Below, piece after piece: positions 23,155 to 36,272 of a DNA stretch of 64,000 nucleotides. The position numbers and the translations under genes were made by a program. Within the stretch, counting starts at the first letter, position 1, and each line of letters begins with the position of its first letter. The DNA is from Pleodorina starrii (lineage: Eukaryota > Chlorophyta > Chlorophyceae > Chlamydomonadales > Volvocaceae). The notes beneath the pieces are model-generated. The model ran no database searches and had not been told where the DNA came from. It saw only the letters and a program-made list of their open reading frames with translations. The stretch covers positions 434,001-498,000 of the forward strand of contig BRXU01000038.1 of assembly GCA_030267565.1 (NCBI GenBank), given 5' to 3'.

Positions 23155-25651
23155 AGTCAGACCCCAAGTCGGCTTCAGATCTAATTGATTGTGTTCATAT
23201 CCGAGCGTTTATTTATTTAGTTGGGCTTTGCGCGTTGCTGTGTACATACGTTCAATAAGCACCAGGAAATAAACGAGCAGCAACACGCACATGCATACAT
23301 GCCGATGGATCGCGACCGCCTGCGATAGATGCGGCGTGCGTGTGCCCCCGCCGTCCTCGCATTTGGCGAGGTGACGGCGGCGAAACGAGCGGTCCCAGCC
23401 CGTCACAGAAACGAGTTCGGCGGTACGACTGCGGGTACGGCAGTACGACATACAGGTACTCCCGCTGGCCAGGTGCCAGGAGGAGGAGTCAAGATGGCGT
23501 GCGTGCGTGCAGACTGGATGGCGCACGGCGTGCCATGCAGCTCGCACGCTCGATGCGCATACGGACAGACACTCACACGCACCGCAAACAGAGTTACAGA
23601 CACACGCAGACATGCGCACATAAACAAGAAAACAACAACGAACATACGCACGTAAAGATCAAGTAAAGCACGCAAGATACGGACGACGTCGTCATTCTCC
23701 ACAAGGGACGCAGAATGAAGCCGAGCAATTGCCAGCAGTTATGAGTCACATCAGCAGCCGGTCAGCAGCACGCACCTTTGCTGGCGTGACAGAAACACTT
23801 CACTTCACTTCACAGCGTCCGGGATGCAGGGCAGGCAGGCAGGCAGGTAGGCTGGCAGTCAGCACCGCGACTTCGTTATGCATGTAATCGAAAGGCGCAC
23901 AAACGGTACTAACTACGTGGGTGGGTGGGTGGGTGTGTGGCGCGCTGTTGGCCTGCGTGCCAAGCGTGCGTGCGTGCCATGCGGATGGGATTATACCTAC
24001 CGTATAAGCGTATATGCGTACCCGCCGCACCAACGAGGGATTCGTTACACACCAGCGGGGCGAGGCGCGATGGTGGCCACCCCCCTCGGCACGCACAAAA
24101 AGCGGTCCACACCCCTCGCCACGTGTACACACACACATACATGCACACACACAACAGAGGGCGCCTGCAGCAGCATAGCAGCCCACGCACGCAAAGCGAT
24201 ATCCGTACTTCCCACAACAGCAGCACACAGCACGCAGCGCAACGTCTCAGCCGCTCAGTGTCAGAAAACACCACAAGTAGTGTTTATAGTCAAGTGTGTA
24301 GAAAGTGTCAACTTGGCGCTGGGCTTACTTGTCAATTGTCAACAACGGCAGTTCGGGTTAGTCAGTACGTGTACGGTAGTACGATAGATGTGGCTCGCGA
24401 TCTTGGGCGGCCGTAACAAGCAAGACGTAGCAGCACGTATTGGAGTCCGGAAATAATAATCTACCGTATCAAGGAGCGTCACCGTCATCAGTCATGTAAA
24501 AGCAAAAACGAACCGTGCGTTCACAGTGAGGAATCTCTGTAGCAGGTCGTAAATAGCAAAAAGGTATTCGTAATACGGTAGTAGGAGTGGTACCGGTAGT
24601 AGCAGTAGTCATGAGCTGCGTGGCGGGCCCCCCCTAGCCCCTAGCCCCACCCCGCCCCACACCCCCTGGACCAATCCGTCAAAATCCGCCCATTCAATCC
24701 ACCGCGCCTTCCCCCCACGACGGCCCCGCCCAGACCACATTCTCACCAACACCAAATGCAAACACACGCACACACACACTGTAAGCGGACACTGTCACTG
24801 TACGGCGGGGCCAAAAAGACCTTCTACCCATCGGCTCTCTGCCGCTACCGACCACCGCAACTAACACACGACACTGACGGTGCTGCTGCGATTGGCTGCT
24901 ACCTCCCCGCGATACATGTTTATGGATTATTTCAGCAACACGATCTACATAAAACATAAGTACACAAAAAGTGTACCGCCGCGTCTAATCACGTCGCGTC
25001 GCGTCACCCGGGATGGGGTGCGACGGCGCGCAGGATGCTGCGCCATTGACAGTTGGTCCGGCCGTTGGGGTTAGTTAGTTAGTTAAACCGGTTGCTTCAT
25101 TCACAGTTGATCTGTAGATCAGCAACACGGGCCATCCGTGCGTATGAGGGCCCCAAACCCCGCGCGCGCGCTCGATGGAAACGCTTCAGGGCCGACTACG
25201 GGAATGAATGGAGGATGCATCTAAACCCACTAAACGAGCCAAACTGCAAAACGACCAACGACCAACCAGAAGGGTGTCGGCAGTGCCTGCTGCTTGCTGC
25301 ATGCCGCGCTTCGTTCTCAGCCCATAGACGTCTCGACCCATGCCCATGCCCTTCCGGCAGGGCCTTAGCGCAGTGGCGCCCTGACATGTACGACATTAGG
25401 TACACGCATTATTAACGAGCCGCCGTACTACAGGCGGGCGCATTTAATTATCACCAAGTCGATCAAGTCCAAAGGCGGCCGCCTCCCCACTCCAGCCCAC
25501 ACACCCTTCCCCCCCCCAAGAAAGGCCCAACCATCCAACCGCAGCCACGTCGTACGGCACTCGTCCTCGTGCGTTCGCTCCTGTCGTACCCACAGACAAT
25601 CACCAACCATTATTTTGGAATGCTACACGATGTAATGCTGAGGGTATGCCA
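23155..25651. other. Region without recognised genes
   Basis: It lies between the LTR element and the 3' end of the low-complexity gene. It contains ACAC- and GGCA-type simple repeats and C-rich stretches near 24630-24670. Short open frames on both strands show no family similarity. The right part is probably 3' UTR of the neighbouring minus-strand gene. Confidence 0.4.
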
Positions 25652-28600
25652 TCAAGACGCCAGCGGCGTCGCCTCCGCCAGGCGCGACGGCGGCGGCGCC
25701 GCTGCTAGAATCCGGCTGCCGCCGCCGCCAGGCGCCCCGCCGCCGCTGCTGGCGGCGGCGCCGTGAGGCGACTGCTGCAGGTACGTCAGAAACGAGCCGC
25801 CGCACTGTGCCCTCTTCAGTCCACCATCCAGAGGCCGCAGCGATTCCAGTCGACTGCCGCTGCCGCCGCCGCCGCCTCCAGGCGTGCTCCCGCCGCTGGG
25901 GGACTGCGCAAGGAGGGCCTGCGCCATGCTGGCGACCTGGAGCGGGGAGGGAAGCGTGCCGGCGCGCGGGGGAGGGATTGGGGTTTCGAGCAAGAGGAGT
26001 CCAGGGAGGACAGTCCCAAACAGGCAACAGGCACAACGCGCCTACATAGCCCAGGTTACCAGGAGCGGCATTCCAGGGGGCAATGAATGTACGGCCTGTG
26101 CGACAATGGCGGTCCGCAAAGCGCAGATAGCATCACGACAGCACACGAAAACCCGCACCTGGGCACGGGAGGCCTGTACGACGTCCCGACGAGCTTGCGG
26201 CGGGGGCGGCGGCGGGGGCGGCATCTCAAAGCCCCGACCACCACCGCCACTGCCGCCTCCGCTGCCGCGGCCGCCACCGCCGGTGCCGCCGCCGCCGCTG
26301 CCAGTGCCGATCCGCGAGTCCAAGGAAAGGTGCGGCAGCAGGCCGCCGCCGCCGCCGCCGCCGCCGCCGCTACTGCCGCTGCTGCTGCCGCCGCCGCCGC
26401 CAGGGGCAGGGCTGCTCCCCCAAGACAGTCGGGCCGGGGGTGGCACGCTGGAGTTCCCCCGTAACGCCGCAACGGCGCCGCCGCCGCTACCGCCGCCGCC
26501 GCCGCCGCCGGGATGCTGCAGGAGAGAGGTGTTGTGGTAATGGTGGTGCTGATTGTGGAAGCGGCTGGGCGAGCCGCCGTGGTTGCCGGCGGCACCGCCG
26601 CCGCCGCCGCTGTTGGCATCGTACAGAAGCGGCGGCGCATGGTTGTTAATTGTCGGCAGCAGTGCGGCGGAGGCGGCGGCGAGAGCGGCTAGCGCCTGCG
26701 GCCGGTCGCCAGCGGCGGCGGCGGCGCCGCCGCCGCTGGGGCTGCGGCAGCCGCCGCCGACGCTGGTCGGCAGGAAGCCCGCGGCGCCGCCGCCGCTGCC
26801 GTACCCGGCCAGGGTCGGGCTGCTGTTGACGCTAATCAGCATCGGAGGTGCCGTCAGGCCGCGGCCTCGCCCGAAGGGCGAGGTCGCCGCCGGCGGCGGC
26901 GGCGGCTGTGCCGCCGCCGCCGCCGCCGCCACGTCTGTCGCCGGCGGCGCGATGCAGATGCCGGCCGACGGCACGGCGCGCAGCGGCGGCGGCAGGGGCG
27001 CGGAGCCGAGGGTGGGGCTGGAGGTGGAGGCTGCCGCCGCCGTCGCCGGCGCCGTCGCGGCCAGGAATGCGTGGTGCAAGTTCTTGGGTCGCGGCGCCAT
27101 CGGCGGCGGGGAGAAGATCGGCGGGCCCAGGGGCGACGAGGTGGAGCGCCTGCCGCCGCCAGCGCCGCCGGTGCCGCCGCGGTCTGCGGGGTTCAGTTGG
27201 CGGTTGGCCGTTGGTGGTTATCGATTACCGGTAGGCTCACCGGCACACGCTCGGCCCAGTAATCGTGCACCAAAGATGCGAGCCGGCCGCTGCTGCGTAC
27301 TGCCGAAGTACTGCACTGCCGTACTGACTGACGGAAGCAGCGTCGCGACGCGCGCAAACACCCAAACCCCAACACACCAACCCAACACACCACCCCAACA
27401 CCCGGACTCATGCCCAAACCCACGCACCTGACAGAGACGACAAAATCAGAGGCAGCGGGTTACGCTCCCTCTCCGCCGCCGCCTCCTCCTCCGCCGCCGC
27501 CTCTCCACCGCCGCCCTGCCCCTCCTCCCTTCCCTCTGCCTCCTCCATCGCCTCTCCTTCCTTCTGGCCATCCATCATCTGATGCCCCTTCTCTTCCACC
27601 TGCCGCTCCTCCTGCTGCTGCTGCTGCTGCGCCGCAAAGGACGGCTGCTGCTGCTGCTGATCCTGCGCCTGCTGCCGGTCCGACACGACTCGCGTCGGAT
27701 CCGACGGCGACGGCGATTGCAATTGCGACGTCGATTGCTCGCCCGCTCCCACTGACATTGACATTGACGGCGAGTCGGCCATCGGCAGAGATACCGAGGT
27801 CAGCGGTCCGCTCGCCTCCTCCTCCGACAGCGGCAAGTTTAGGCTGAGCTGGGCGATGCTGATCTGGAGGGGACGCGACGCGCGGCGCAGGGGCGGGTGC
27901 GGCGCCGACGCCGCTGAGGGGGAACCGCTGACCCATGGGTCGGTCCCCTGGAAGGACCGTTCGGGGCTGAGGATGCTGCTGCGCGCAAGCCGGGAGGGTG
28001 CCACGCGAGGGAGGGATGGGGGGGGGCAAAAAGAGGTCAAGACAGAGTGTAGTACACATGTGAGGAGAAAACAGTACGACAGTGCCACAGTACGACAGTG
28101 CCAGGTGAAGAGCGTGGAAGAGGGAGAGTGGGAGAGGGAAAGGCGCAGAGAATGTCGCGGGCAGTCTTTTTGAGAGGGAGATAGGAGGGCCCTTCCCAGG
28201 AGCTGTCGGGCCTGATGCCTGTTGGAGTAACCCAACCCCAAGTCCCCAGCCGAGGCGACCCAAACCACAGGCAATCCTTTTCTGGAGCTGGCTCTACAAT
28301 CGAGACAGAGCGCCCTCGCCGCGCCTCGCCTTGCCTCGCCTGGCCTCGCCCTACCTGGAGTTATCGCGCAGAATTGCGCCACCACTCGCGGGAAAGGCAA
28401 TCGCGTAATGGGACACGCGCGGCGGTACGACAGTCAGCGGCGCGCCCAGGACAGCCAATCCGTTGAGGGCCGCCTCCGCTGGCGGCGGCGGCGGCGGCGG
28501 CGGTGCGCCGCCGCCGCCACTGCCGCCGCCGCTGCCGCCGCCGCTACCACCGCCGCCGCCGCCGCCGTGATGTCGCAGTGCGTGGCGGTTCTTCTGCGGA

Positions 28601-30698
28601 TGGGATTCGAAAACGCCACTCAGCCAATGTACGGAATGTACGGAATGTACGGAATGTACGGAATGTACGGATGATTGATCAAAGCAAATGAGCGACGTGT
28701 GTCGTGTGCAACCGTTATCACGGCTGTAGCAGCAACGTGAGAGACAACTAGAGACAACTATGAGCACAAGTGACACAGATGGCAGATTGTTGTGAGTTCA
28801 ACACAACTCTGGAAATCACTTGCCCCATAGTCGCAATCTTGTCGCAAGCCGCGCCACTCACCACGCCTTCCATGTACTCGGCATACAGGTTTACGGGCGA
28901 GCCGCCCTGATTGCCGTACGGCGGCAGGTCGATCGAGTCCACCGAAATGACGCTGCGGAGGCCTATGTGGCCGACGCTCGGCCCGCGTCGTACGGCACCG
29001 CTCATCAAAGCTCCAGGCAATCCCCCAGCACCGCCGCCGCCGGCGCCGCCGCCAGCTTGCGCCAGCCCGCCATCGCCGAGCTGCCAGTTGTTCCCGCCAA
29101 AAGGGTGCAAGGCACCCGGCCCCCCGCCGCCGCCACTGGCGCCGCCGCCACTGCCGCCGCCGCCGCCGGCAGCATTGGCATGCAATGACGGGGGAGAATG
29201 GTGCCAGGCGGCGCCGCCGTCGCTAGCGCTGCCGCTGCCTTGCAATTGCAGCTGGGAGACGGATACGGCAAGAGAATCGGGCCCCTCAGAAGTACTGCCG
29301 CCGCCGCCGCCGGCGCCGGCGCCGCCGCCGGTGCCACCGACGCCGCCGGTGCCAGCGCCAGCGGCCGCAGCGGTCATCGAGTTTCGGGGCGGGGCCTTTG
29401 GCAGTGGTTGGCGGAGGTACGCCGCCAGGGTTGACTGCACGGTTGAGTAGTCGACGTGCTCGTACTCGGGAAGCTGTGCCGTACGGAAGGGTACGGCAGC
29501 GAACAGGGGCCAAAACACACGGGGCATGTTCGCATGTGGGGGCAGTGGGGGAGGCGGCCGTGGGCTGCTCTGGGCCACTGAGAAAAGGGAGAGAGGTAAA
29601 GGCGGGGCACTACGGCAAAGGCGATGGCGGCGGCATGCTTTGGGCAAACGCGGAAACTCAGCCCATTTTCAATCAACAGCGTCTGAGGCCAGAAAGGAAG
29701 AAAGGGGGCAGCGGCGGGCGGAGCAGCCGTGCACTGGGGTTGCGGAGCTCGCAACCGCCCTGCCCCGCCCCGCCCCGCCCAGACTCTGAAGTGGCACCCT
29801 ACACGCCAGCAAGACGGGACGGGCAAGGAGGAGGACGGACAACGAGGATGGGGCGAATGGCGTGGCGACCCTTTCGCGACGCACGCGCGCACAACAGCCG
29901 TAGACCGACCGAATGCGCACCGAGTGCACACACCTGGACTGGAGATCTCGACGACACGCGCCGCCCCCCCATTACCACCCGCGGCTCCTCCGGCACTCCG
30001 CCGCCGCCGCCGCCAGCCCCCGCGCCGCCGCCGCCGCCACTGCCCATTGGCGGCAGGCGCCGGTGCGAGTGCGACTGCCACCCGGACAGAGGGTGATCGT
30101 CCGAGCTGCCGTTTTGCGAAACCTGCTGCTGGTGCTGCTGCTGCGGCTGATGGTGGTTAAATTGTTGTTGCTGCTGCTGCTGGTATGGCTGCTGCGGGTA
30201 CTGGTGGTGTTGCTGCGGCGGCGGCGGCTGTGGCTGGGAGTTGTGGGCGGCAGGCGGCGGCGGTTGCGGCGACTGCGATGTCACAGAGACCCGCGGGTCG
30301 GTCTTGACGACCCTGGCCGCGTCGGACGATCTTTGAGCCCTGCCTGGAGCGCCGGGCCGCGGCGGAGACGACGGCGGCGACGGCGACGGCGCCGCCGCCG
30401 CCTCGGGCACGACGCGTTCTGAGCGCCGCCGGCCGTTGCCGGCAGCGGCGGCGGCACCGCCGCTTCCGCTGGCGTCGTTGCTGACGCTGGCGCGGGGCGA
30501 CTTGGGAGCTCCAGAGGCAGCTCCGGAACCGCCACCAGCGCCGTGCGCCGCCGGCTTTGCCTTCGTGGGGGTGGTCTTTTGGCCGCTGGAGGCGCCGGAA
30601 GCGGATGAAACTGCCGGAGGCGCGGGCGCCGTGGCAAAAGGCGTCTTGTGGCCGAAGCGCCTCAGCAGACGCCCGAAGGCGCCGCGCTTTCGCTCCAT
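25652..30698 (-). CDS. Large low-complexity Gly/Ala/Gln/Pro-rich protein, function unknown
   Basis: Minus-strand exons 29934-30698, 28862-29473, 28355-28593, 27428-27978, 26159-27183 and 25652-25936 keep phase at all five junctions and give 1158 residues. The start is a basic segment MERKRGAFGRLLRRFGHKTP. Most of the rest is poly-Gly, poly-Ala, poly-Gln and His/Gln blocks, with an acidic Glu/Gly-rich stretch in exon 4. More ordinary segments are the start of exon 2 (LPEYEHVDYSTVQSTLAAYL), its end (SPVNLYAEYMEGV), exon 3 after its Gly/Pro run (LTVVPPRVSHYAIAFP) and the last exon (GGSFLTYLQQSP). No signal peptide, membrane segment or known domain is seen. Such proteins in volvocine algae are often regulators with long disordered regions, but nothing here proves that. 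The consistent phasing makes it a real gene; the exact ends of the Gly-rich exons are the weakest part. Confidence 0.72.
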
Positions 30699-31381
30699 GT
30701 CCTGAACCCCTTGAAGAAGGAACTGCGGGATTTGTTGGTGTGCGGTGGCGGAAGGGGGGGGTGAAGGGAGGGAGGAAAAGGCGGGAGGCGGGGAGGGTCA
30801 GGGGGAGGTCGTGCATTTGCAAGGTTTGGGGTAGGTTTTTGGGGAGGGTCGCGTGCCTGAAGGGCGGGAGGGAGGCAAGGCCGTGGAGAGATCCGCGTCT
30901 TGGAGAGGCCAAGCTCGGACGTGCAGCGCACGCAGATAGCCCCGCAGGAGGTGGGCCCACAAGCTCCCCTGCAGCCAGCAAGCTCCGCCCAGCTTCGCGC
31001 CCCTGGTCCATCGGCGCGGCCGATGGTCCCGCGCCCGCGCAGGCGGCTGCTTACGTCCCCGTGCATTCCAGTTTCACCAAAACTACGGTTTCTATCTATA
31101 TAAAGGTGCAATAAATCAGGCGTCGCCTGGATTACGTGGTGTTGACAGTCAGGAAATTACAGTCGAATGACACAAGCAAGGTGTATTGACGTGTAAGAGC
31201 TGGTTTCAATGTTTTGATGCGCGCTAGTATATAGTTTTATGTGTGTATTGTAAGGCTTGTAAGGCGCGGGCTAGGTTTGGGTGAAGCAGCTCGGCGGGTT
31301 AAAACGTCAAAGACATCATGGCCAAGGAGACATCAGCGCGTGTCGGTTACTTCATAACAAAATAAACACTTGGATAGCAGT
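30699..31381. other. Leader and promoter region of the low-complexity gene
   Basis: This is the gap between the start codon at 30698 and the polyadenylation signal of the next minus-strand gene at 31382. No separate gene was recognised. Confidence 0.4.
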
Positions 31382-31386
31382 TTACA
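31382..31386 (-). terminator. TGTAA signal for the 32-36 kb gene
   Basis: TGTAA on the minus strand (TTACA on plus), about 570 bases past the provisional stop at 31957. It supports transcription of the upstream gene ending here. Confidence 0.5.
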
Positions 31387-31956
31387 ATAAGGGATGTTTG
31401 TCATGCTCTGTGGTGTTAAAGGTGACCCTTCGTAAACATTCAAACGCACGTGACAAAAACCCACCTGTAAGCTGCGGATCGGCATGGTGCCGGTTCCTTC
31501 CCGTCCCCAACGCAAATCTTAGATGAAAATGTTTTTTCGTGTCTCTTCTCTCGAATTAGGTAAGAGCTATAGTTGAGCCGGTGGAGCTCAGCGGGATTCA
31601 AATGGGCCAAAGCCGGTGCCTCTCGCGCACTAAGGGACAGGACTAAACTCTTTCTTGCCCACCCTCCCTGGCCGCCCACCGCCCAACGTAGCGCCCGCCG
31701 AATCGAGCACCGTAGCCAACCCCTCATGTGCCCCAGTAACGCAAATCCCAAAACGTGCAGTTTCTCCCAATGCCACCACCCCGTCCCCACCCCAACCAAC
31801 ACCGAGTGGACCAAGCCCATCCCCGCCCGCCACGTCCCAATCCTAAACGCCTCGTGAGGACGCCCCTTCAGCCTTGAGCCTTGACCCGCCGCCTGGTGTT
31901 CTTTTCCCATCTCGCACATGGCATCTCCAGTTCTCCACGCTTTTCCTCGCCCTTCC

Positions 31957-34900
31957 TCATGAAGCCTTGACTCGCCCACACCCCGCCCCCAGGGCGGAAA
32001 CCCCGTCCCCCGTCCCCTTTTTTTTCGAGTCCAGAAACAAGAAACTGTATTTCTTCTTCTGCGCAGGTCCACAGCAGTGAACCCATTCATTTTCATTTTC
32101 ATTCTGTGGAACACGTCGCCGCTTCAGCCCCTCAGATCGACCTCTTCCTCTGAGAAACCGTAACATCCCACCTCCCGAGTTGCGTTGCAAGTCCCCGAAC
32201 CCCGGGAGCGCCTGGAAAGGAATGGATGAGCCGTCCAGGACGAATGCCGCCGATGTTGGACCACACGACGGTTGAACGACAGACACGATGTGTCAACCCA
32301 GCCGCCCGCTCACCCCAACACTTTTCACCGTTGTGCCCTCCCTTTCCGATTCTCCCCATTCCTCTCCCATTCCCCATCCCCATCCCCATCCCCAACCTCC
32401 CTTTGCTTTTGCTCTTGAGGCCCCCGGGGAATAATGAAGCGCACACGCACACACAGGGACAGACATGCACACACACCCTCACATCCAGCGGTCAAACTCA
32501 CTCTCAGCAGCTCCGCGTACTCGGGGCCGCCCACACCCTCGGACCACATGTCAGCAAGCTGCCGGGTGGGGGGGTGGCAGGGGTGGGAGGCGGGTCGGAA
32601 TCGGGGTGGGAGTGGGAGGCGGGTCGGGGTCGGGGTGGGAGTGGGAGTGGGAGTGGGACTGGGAGTGGGAGCGGGATGGATTTTGGGGTTGCGGCTGCCG
32701 GTTGGGGGTTAGGGGTTAGGGTTGAGTTCAGAGCTCCAAGGTCGGCGGAGTGCGAATGCCGAGGAGTGGCAAGGCACATGAGGCCCGGACCGGACCGGAC
32801 CGACCGTGGTACTGATCGTACTCCGGCCCAGACACCGCAACCCGTCTCCCCCCCCCTTTCCCGCAAAATGCGGCCGTGCATACCTCGAACAGCGCATCGA
32901 AGAAGTTGGGAAAGTCCATGTACGGCAGTCCCTTGTTGTCGTCCACCCAGTCGTCCCGTGGGTCGTACTGGAAGTCGGGTGGGAGGCCGAAGCGCGGGAG
33001 CAGCACCTGCGTTCAAAGTCGGGAGAGGTGGGGCGAGAGGGGGGATGAGACGCGGGACGTGGGGGTAGGGATGGGGCGCGATGGGGGGCTGGTGGGGCCG
33101 CGGTAAGAGAGGTGGAGTGAGAGGGGGCAACGGGGGAAGAGCGGGCAGGGACGGAGGCGGCCCCCAAACTCGGCTCACTTGGACAACCCCCCACCCGCCC
33201 ACACCCCCGCCACGTCACGCGGCTCCCTTCGCCTCCCTTCATCTCCCTCCACCTTGACCCTCAGCGTCCACCACCACCCGCCATCGCGGCCCCACATGTC
33301 CCCACATGGCTCAGCATCCCTGACTCCTAAGACCAAACGTAGACCCCCCAGAGTATCCGTACACACGCACACGCGTCACTGCCACCCCCTCGCAACCCCC
33401 ACTCGCCTTCCCCCCCCCCCCGTAACCCCCAACCCCCCCCCAAGAAAACCCCCTCCACACGCACACGCGTCACTGCCACCCCCCGCTTGCCTTCCCTAAA
33501 CCCCCCAACTCCCCCCCCAAGAAAACCCAGAAACCCCCCCTAAAACCCTCCACACGCACCAGCGTCACCGCCACCACCATCGCGCAATAGATGGGCTCGT
33601 CCAACGTGGCAGCGAACACCGCGTCCTCCTCCGCCCCTTCCCCGCTGCCGTGCTCCCCTGTGCCGCTGGTGGTGCTGCTGACTACCACCACCACGCGTGT
33701 CGGCGACTTGGGCAGCCATCGCCACCAGGCGCGAATGGCCTCGATCACCTGAGCAGGGCGGGTCAGGGCGGGTCGGGTCAGGGCGGGTCGGGTCAGGGCG
33801 GGTCAGGTCAGGTCAGGTCAGGTCAGGTCAGGTCAGGTCAGGTCAGGGTACTTAGGGTTTTGTTCCCCCGCCCCCCACACCTGTTCGACGCCTTCCCCCG
33901 TGATATGCCGTACATTTCCGTACCCGTCCGTACCTCCGGGTGCGTCCTCAGCGCCCTCCTCTTCGCCAGCATGGTGTCGCTGTACATGTCCTTGTTGCCC
34001 TGTTGGGCACATGGCGAGGGGCGGCCGGGGGGTCAGGTCACATAGGTAAAAAATGATACCGCAGCGGAGACGGAGACGGCGTTAGCGAACGGACCCAGAA
34101 CCCAGTAATACATAGGTAGCACGCTGGGGGGGCTGGGGGTCAAGTAAAGAAAGAACCGCAGCCAAGTCACCAGGGGTAACTACCGTGTGAGGCGGTGCGG
34201 GTGGGAGGCGGTGGGGGTGGAAGGCGGAGGGGTTTGGGGATTGGGTTGCGTGTCGATGCAGCGCGCCTTCAGTCCCCTCCCCTCCCCAGAGCCCAGACTA
34301 CAACGTCCGCAGGGCTTCTTGTTTCATCGTTGCAAATTCACTCTTCTTCAAACTCACCTCCCTTTCCCCTTCCCTCCCCAATGTCCCACCTGCCGCGCGT
34401 AGTTGATTGCCTCCAAGTCCCGCTGGTGGCCAACCTCCAGAGCCACATCCAACTCGCCAGCCTGGGCCTGCGGGCACGCGCGCGCGTGTGTGTGGTGGTG
34501 GTGTGTGGTGGGAGGGGTTGAAGAGCTAAGGGAGGTGGGGGGTAAGATGGAGACGCGACGCGAGACGGCATGAGGGTGTTGAAGAGGGTGTTTGAGAGGG
34601 TGTGGACAGAGTGTGGAGAGAGAGAGCCAGGATGCCTTTGCTCGGAGGCGAAAGGAGGCCGGGGACGGGGGGGGGGGGCGAAAAGATGGCAGCGCATAGG
34701 GAGGCGGGCGGAGGGTGGTAGGACCCGCACCGGGGCAGTCCGCAAGGGGCCCTGGGCCCTGGGCCGGGGCCGGTCCGGCGCCATTCCCTCACCCACCCAC
34801 CCACCCGCGCACCCACCCACCTACCCGGTCTCCGTCCCTTCGCTGCGGTATCTTCTTTTTTCACCACCCACCCGGTTATCTTGGTGCCTGGCGGCTGCAC

Positions 34901-36272
34901 CCAATGAACCAGCTTCGCCTCGCACACACCCACACACACCCACAGGACACAGCAGCCTCTGGCCAGCGTCAGGGCCCGGTCAGATACTGTAACGACACAC
35001 ACACACTTCTCTTCCCGCCTGCCCGCCTGCGTGCACACCTACCCACCTGCATCAGTGTGCTTGTGTTCTCCGCGACGTACTCCGAGTGGTCCGCAGCCAC
35101 CAGCTTGTGAGCTCTGAAAGACAGGCGAGGCGGGAGGCGGGAAGGTGGGAAGGTGGGAGGCGGGAATGTGGGAAGGTGAGAGGCGGGGGTCACAAATTTA
35201 TGTTACCAATTCAAAGTTTCAAACCCAGATCTAGACCCAGATCCAACAATTCAAACCCAGATCCAGATCCAATTTAAACTCGGATGCAGATCCAGGTCCC
35301 ACATTTGCGACCCAGACCCACATTCGAGGCCTCGACCCACCTGACAATGCCGGCAACCGCATTTGAGACGCGGCGCCATCGACACTGGATGCTCTTCAGC
35401 CCCGCCGTCGCCAGGCCACGTCGCTCCGGCGCCCGCAGAGATCGAACCTTCCGCAGCAGATCATGCCGACTGCCGCCGCCGCCGCCGATGCTGTTGGCGG
35501 CGGCGCCGCTGCTGCTGCGCCGCGCCTGCGCTCGCCGCTCCCACAGCACTGAAAGCCGCTCCTCAACAGATGGCTGAGGCTGCAGCGGCGGCGGCGGCGC
35601 CGCCGCTGCCGCCGCCGCGGCAGCAGCGGCGCCGGCGGCGGAGCCGCCGCCGTACCGCAGCGAGTCCGCCGCCGTTATGTTGGGACTGAGCACGGGTGAC
35701 TGGTAGGCGGAGGGCGGCTCGGAGTCAGGTTCTGTGTCGTACTCGCTGTGCCGTACCGCATGCTGCTGGTCCCGCGACGGCGACGGCCGTCGCGACGTCC
35801 CCGGCGGCGGCGACGGGGGAACCTGCGTGAGGAACTCGCCCGTACTGAGAGCCTGCACCGCGCCGTCATCGCCGCCGTCCGGCAGCCCCGGGCGGTAGCT
35901 GCCGTACACGCCGTCAAATTCGTCCTCCGCCTCGTCGTCGTTGATGGTCGTTGGGCCCAACGGAAAGGGGCCGTTGCCGGGGATCACTGGCAGTGGACAA
36001 AGCGCGTCGCCGCCTCCGCCGGCCTCGCTTGCCTCGACGGCTGCAGCTGTTGCTGTCGCCGCCTCCGCCACCTCCGCCGCTGCTGCAGCCGCCGCTGCGT
36101 CTGCCGCCCCAGCAACGTCCACCGTATCCCGCGGGGCAACTGCTGACGTGGCCGCCGCCGAAGGCGCCGCGGCGTCTCCGCCGCCTCCGTGGCGGCGGCC
36201 GCCGCCGCCGCCGAGGTCACTGACGTCAAGCGCCATCTCCAAAGCCTCCGTGACGACTTGACCCGCGCTCAT
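31957..36272 (-). CDS. Uncharacterised protein: disordered N-terminus and conserved multi-exon C-terminal region
   Basis: Exons 35341-36272, 35047-35113, 34390-34467, 33934-33999, 33560-33748, 32884-33006 and 32502-32558 join in phase to 504 codons. A provisional last exon 31957-32211 would give 588 residues but is uncertain. The first 300 residues are Ala/Gly-rich and acidic, probably disordered, ending in a basic stretch. Later exons are short and free of low complexity: HKLVAADHSEYVAENTSTLM, then AGELDVALEVGHQRDLEAIN, then a Trp-rich segment AIRAWWRWLPKSP. A closing module reads DDWVDDNKGLPYMDF with DALFELADMWSEG across the next junction and PEYAELL. The pattern DW-x-x-D-x-x-x-G then ALFELADMW then EYA resembles a module I recall from uncharacterised proteins of flagellated algae and protists. 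A ciliary or cytoskeletal role is a guess. CCCGTGGGTC, part of the dispersed palindrome, lies in exon 6 (32955-32964). Confidence 0.68.
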
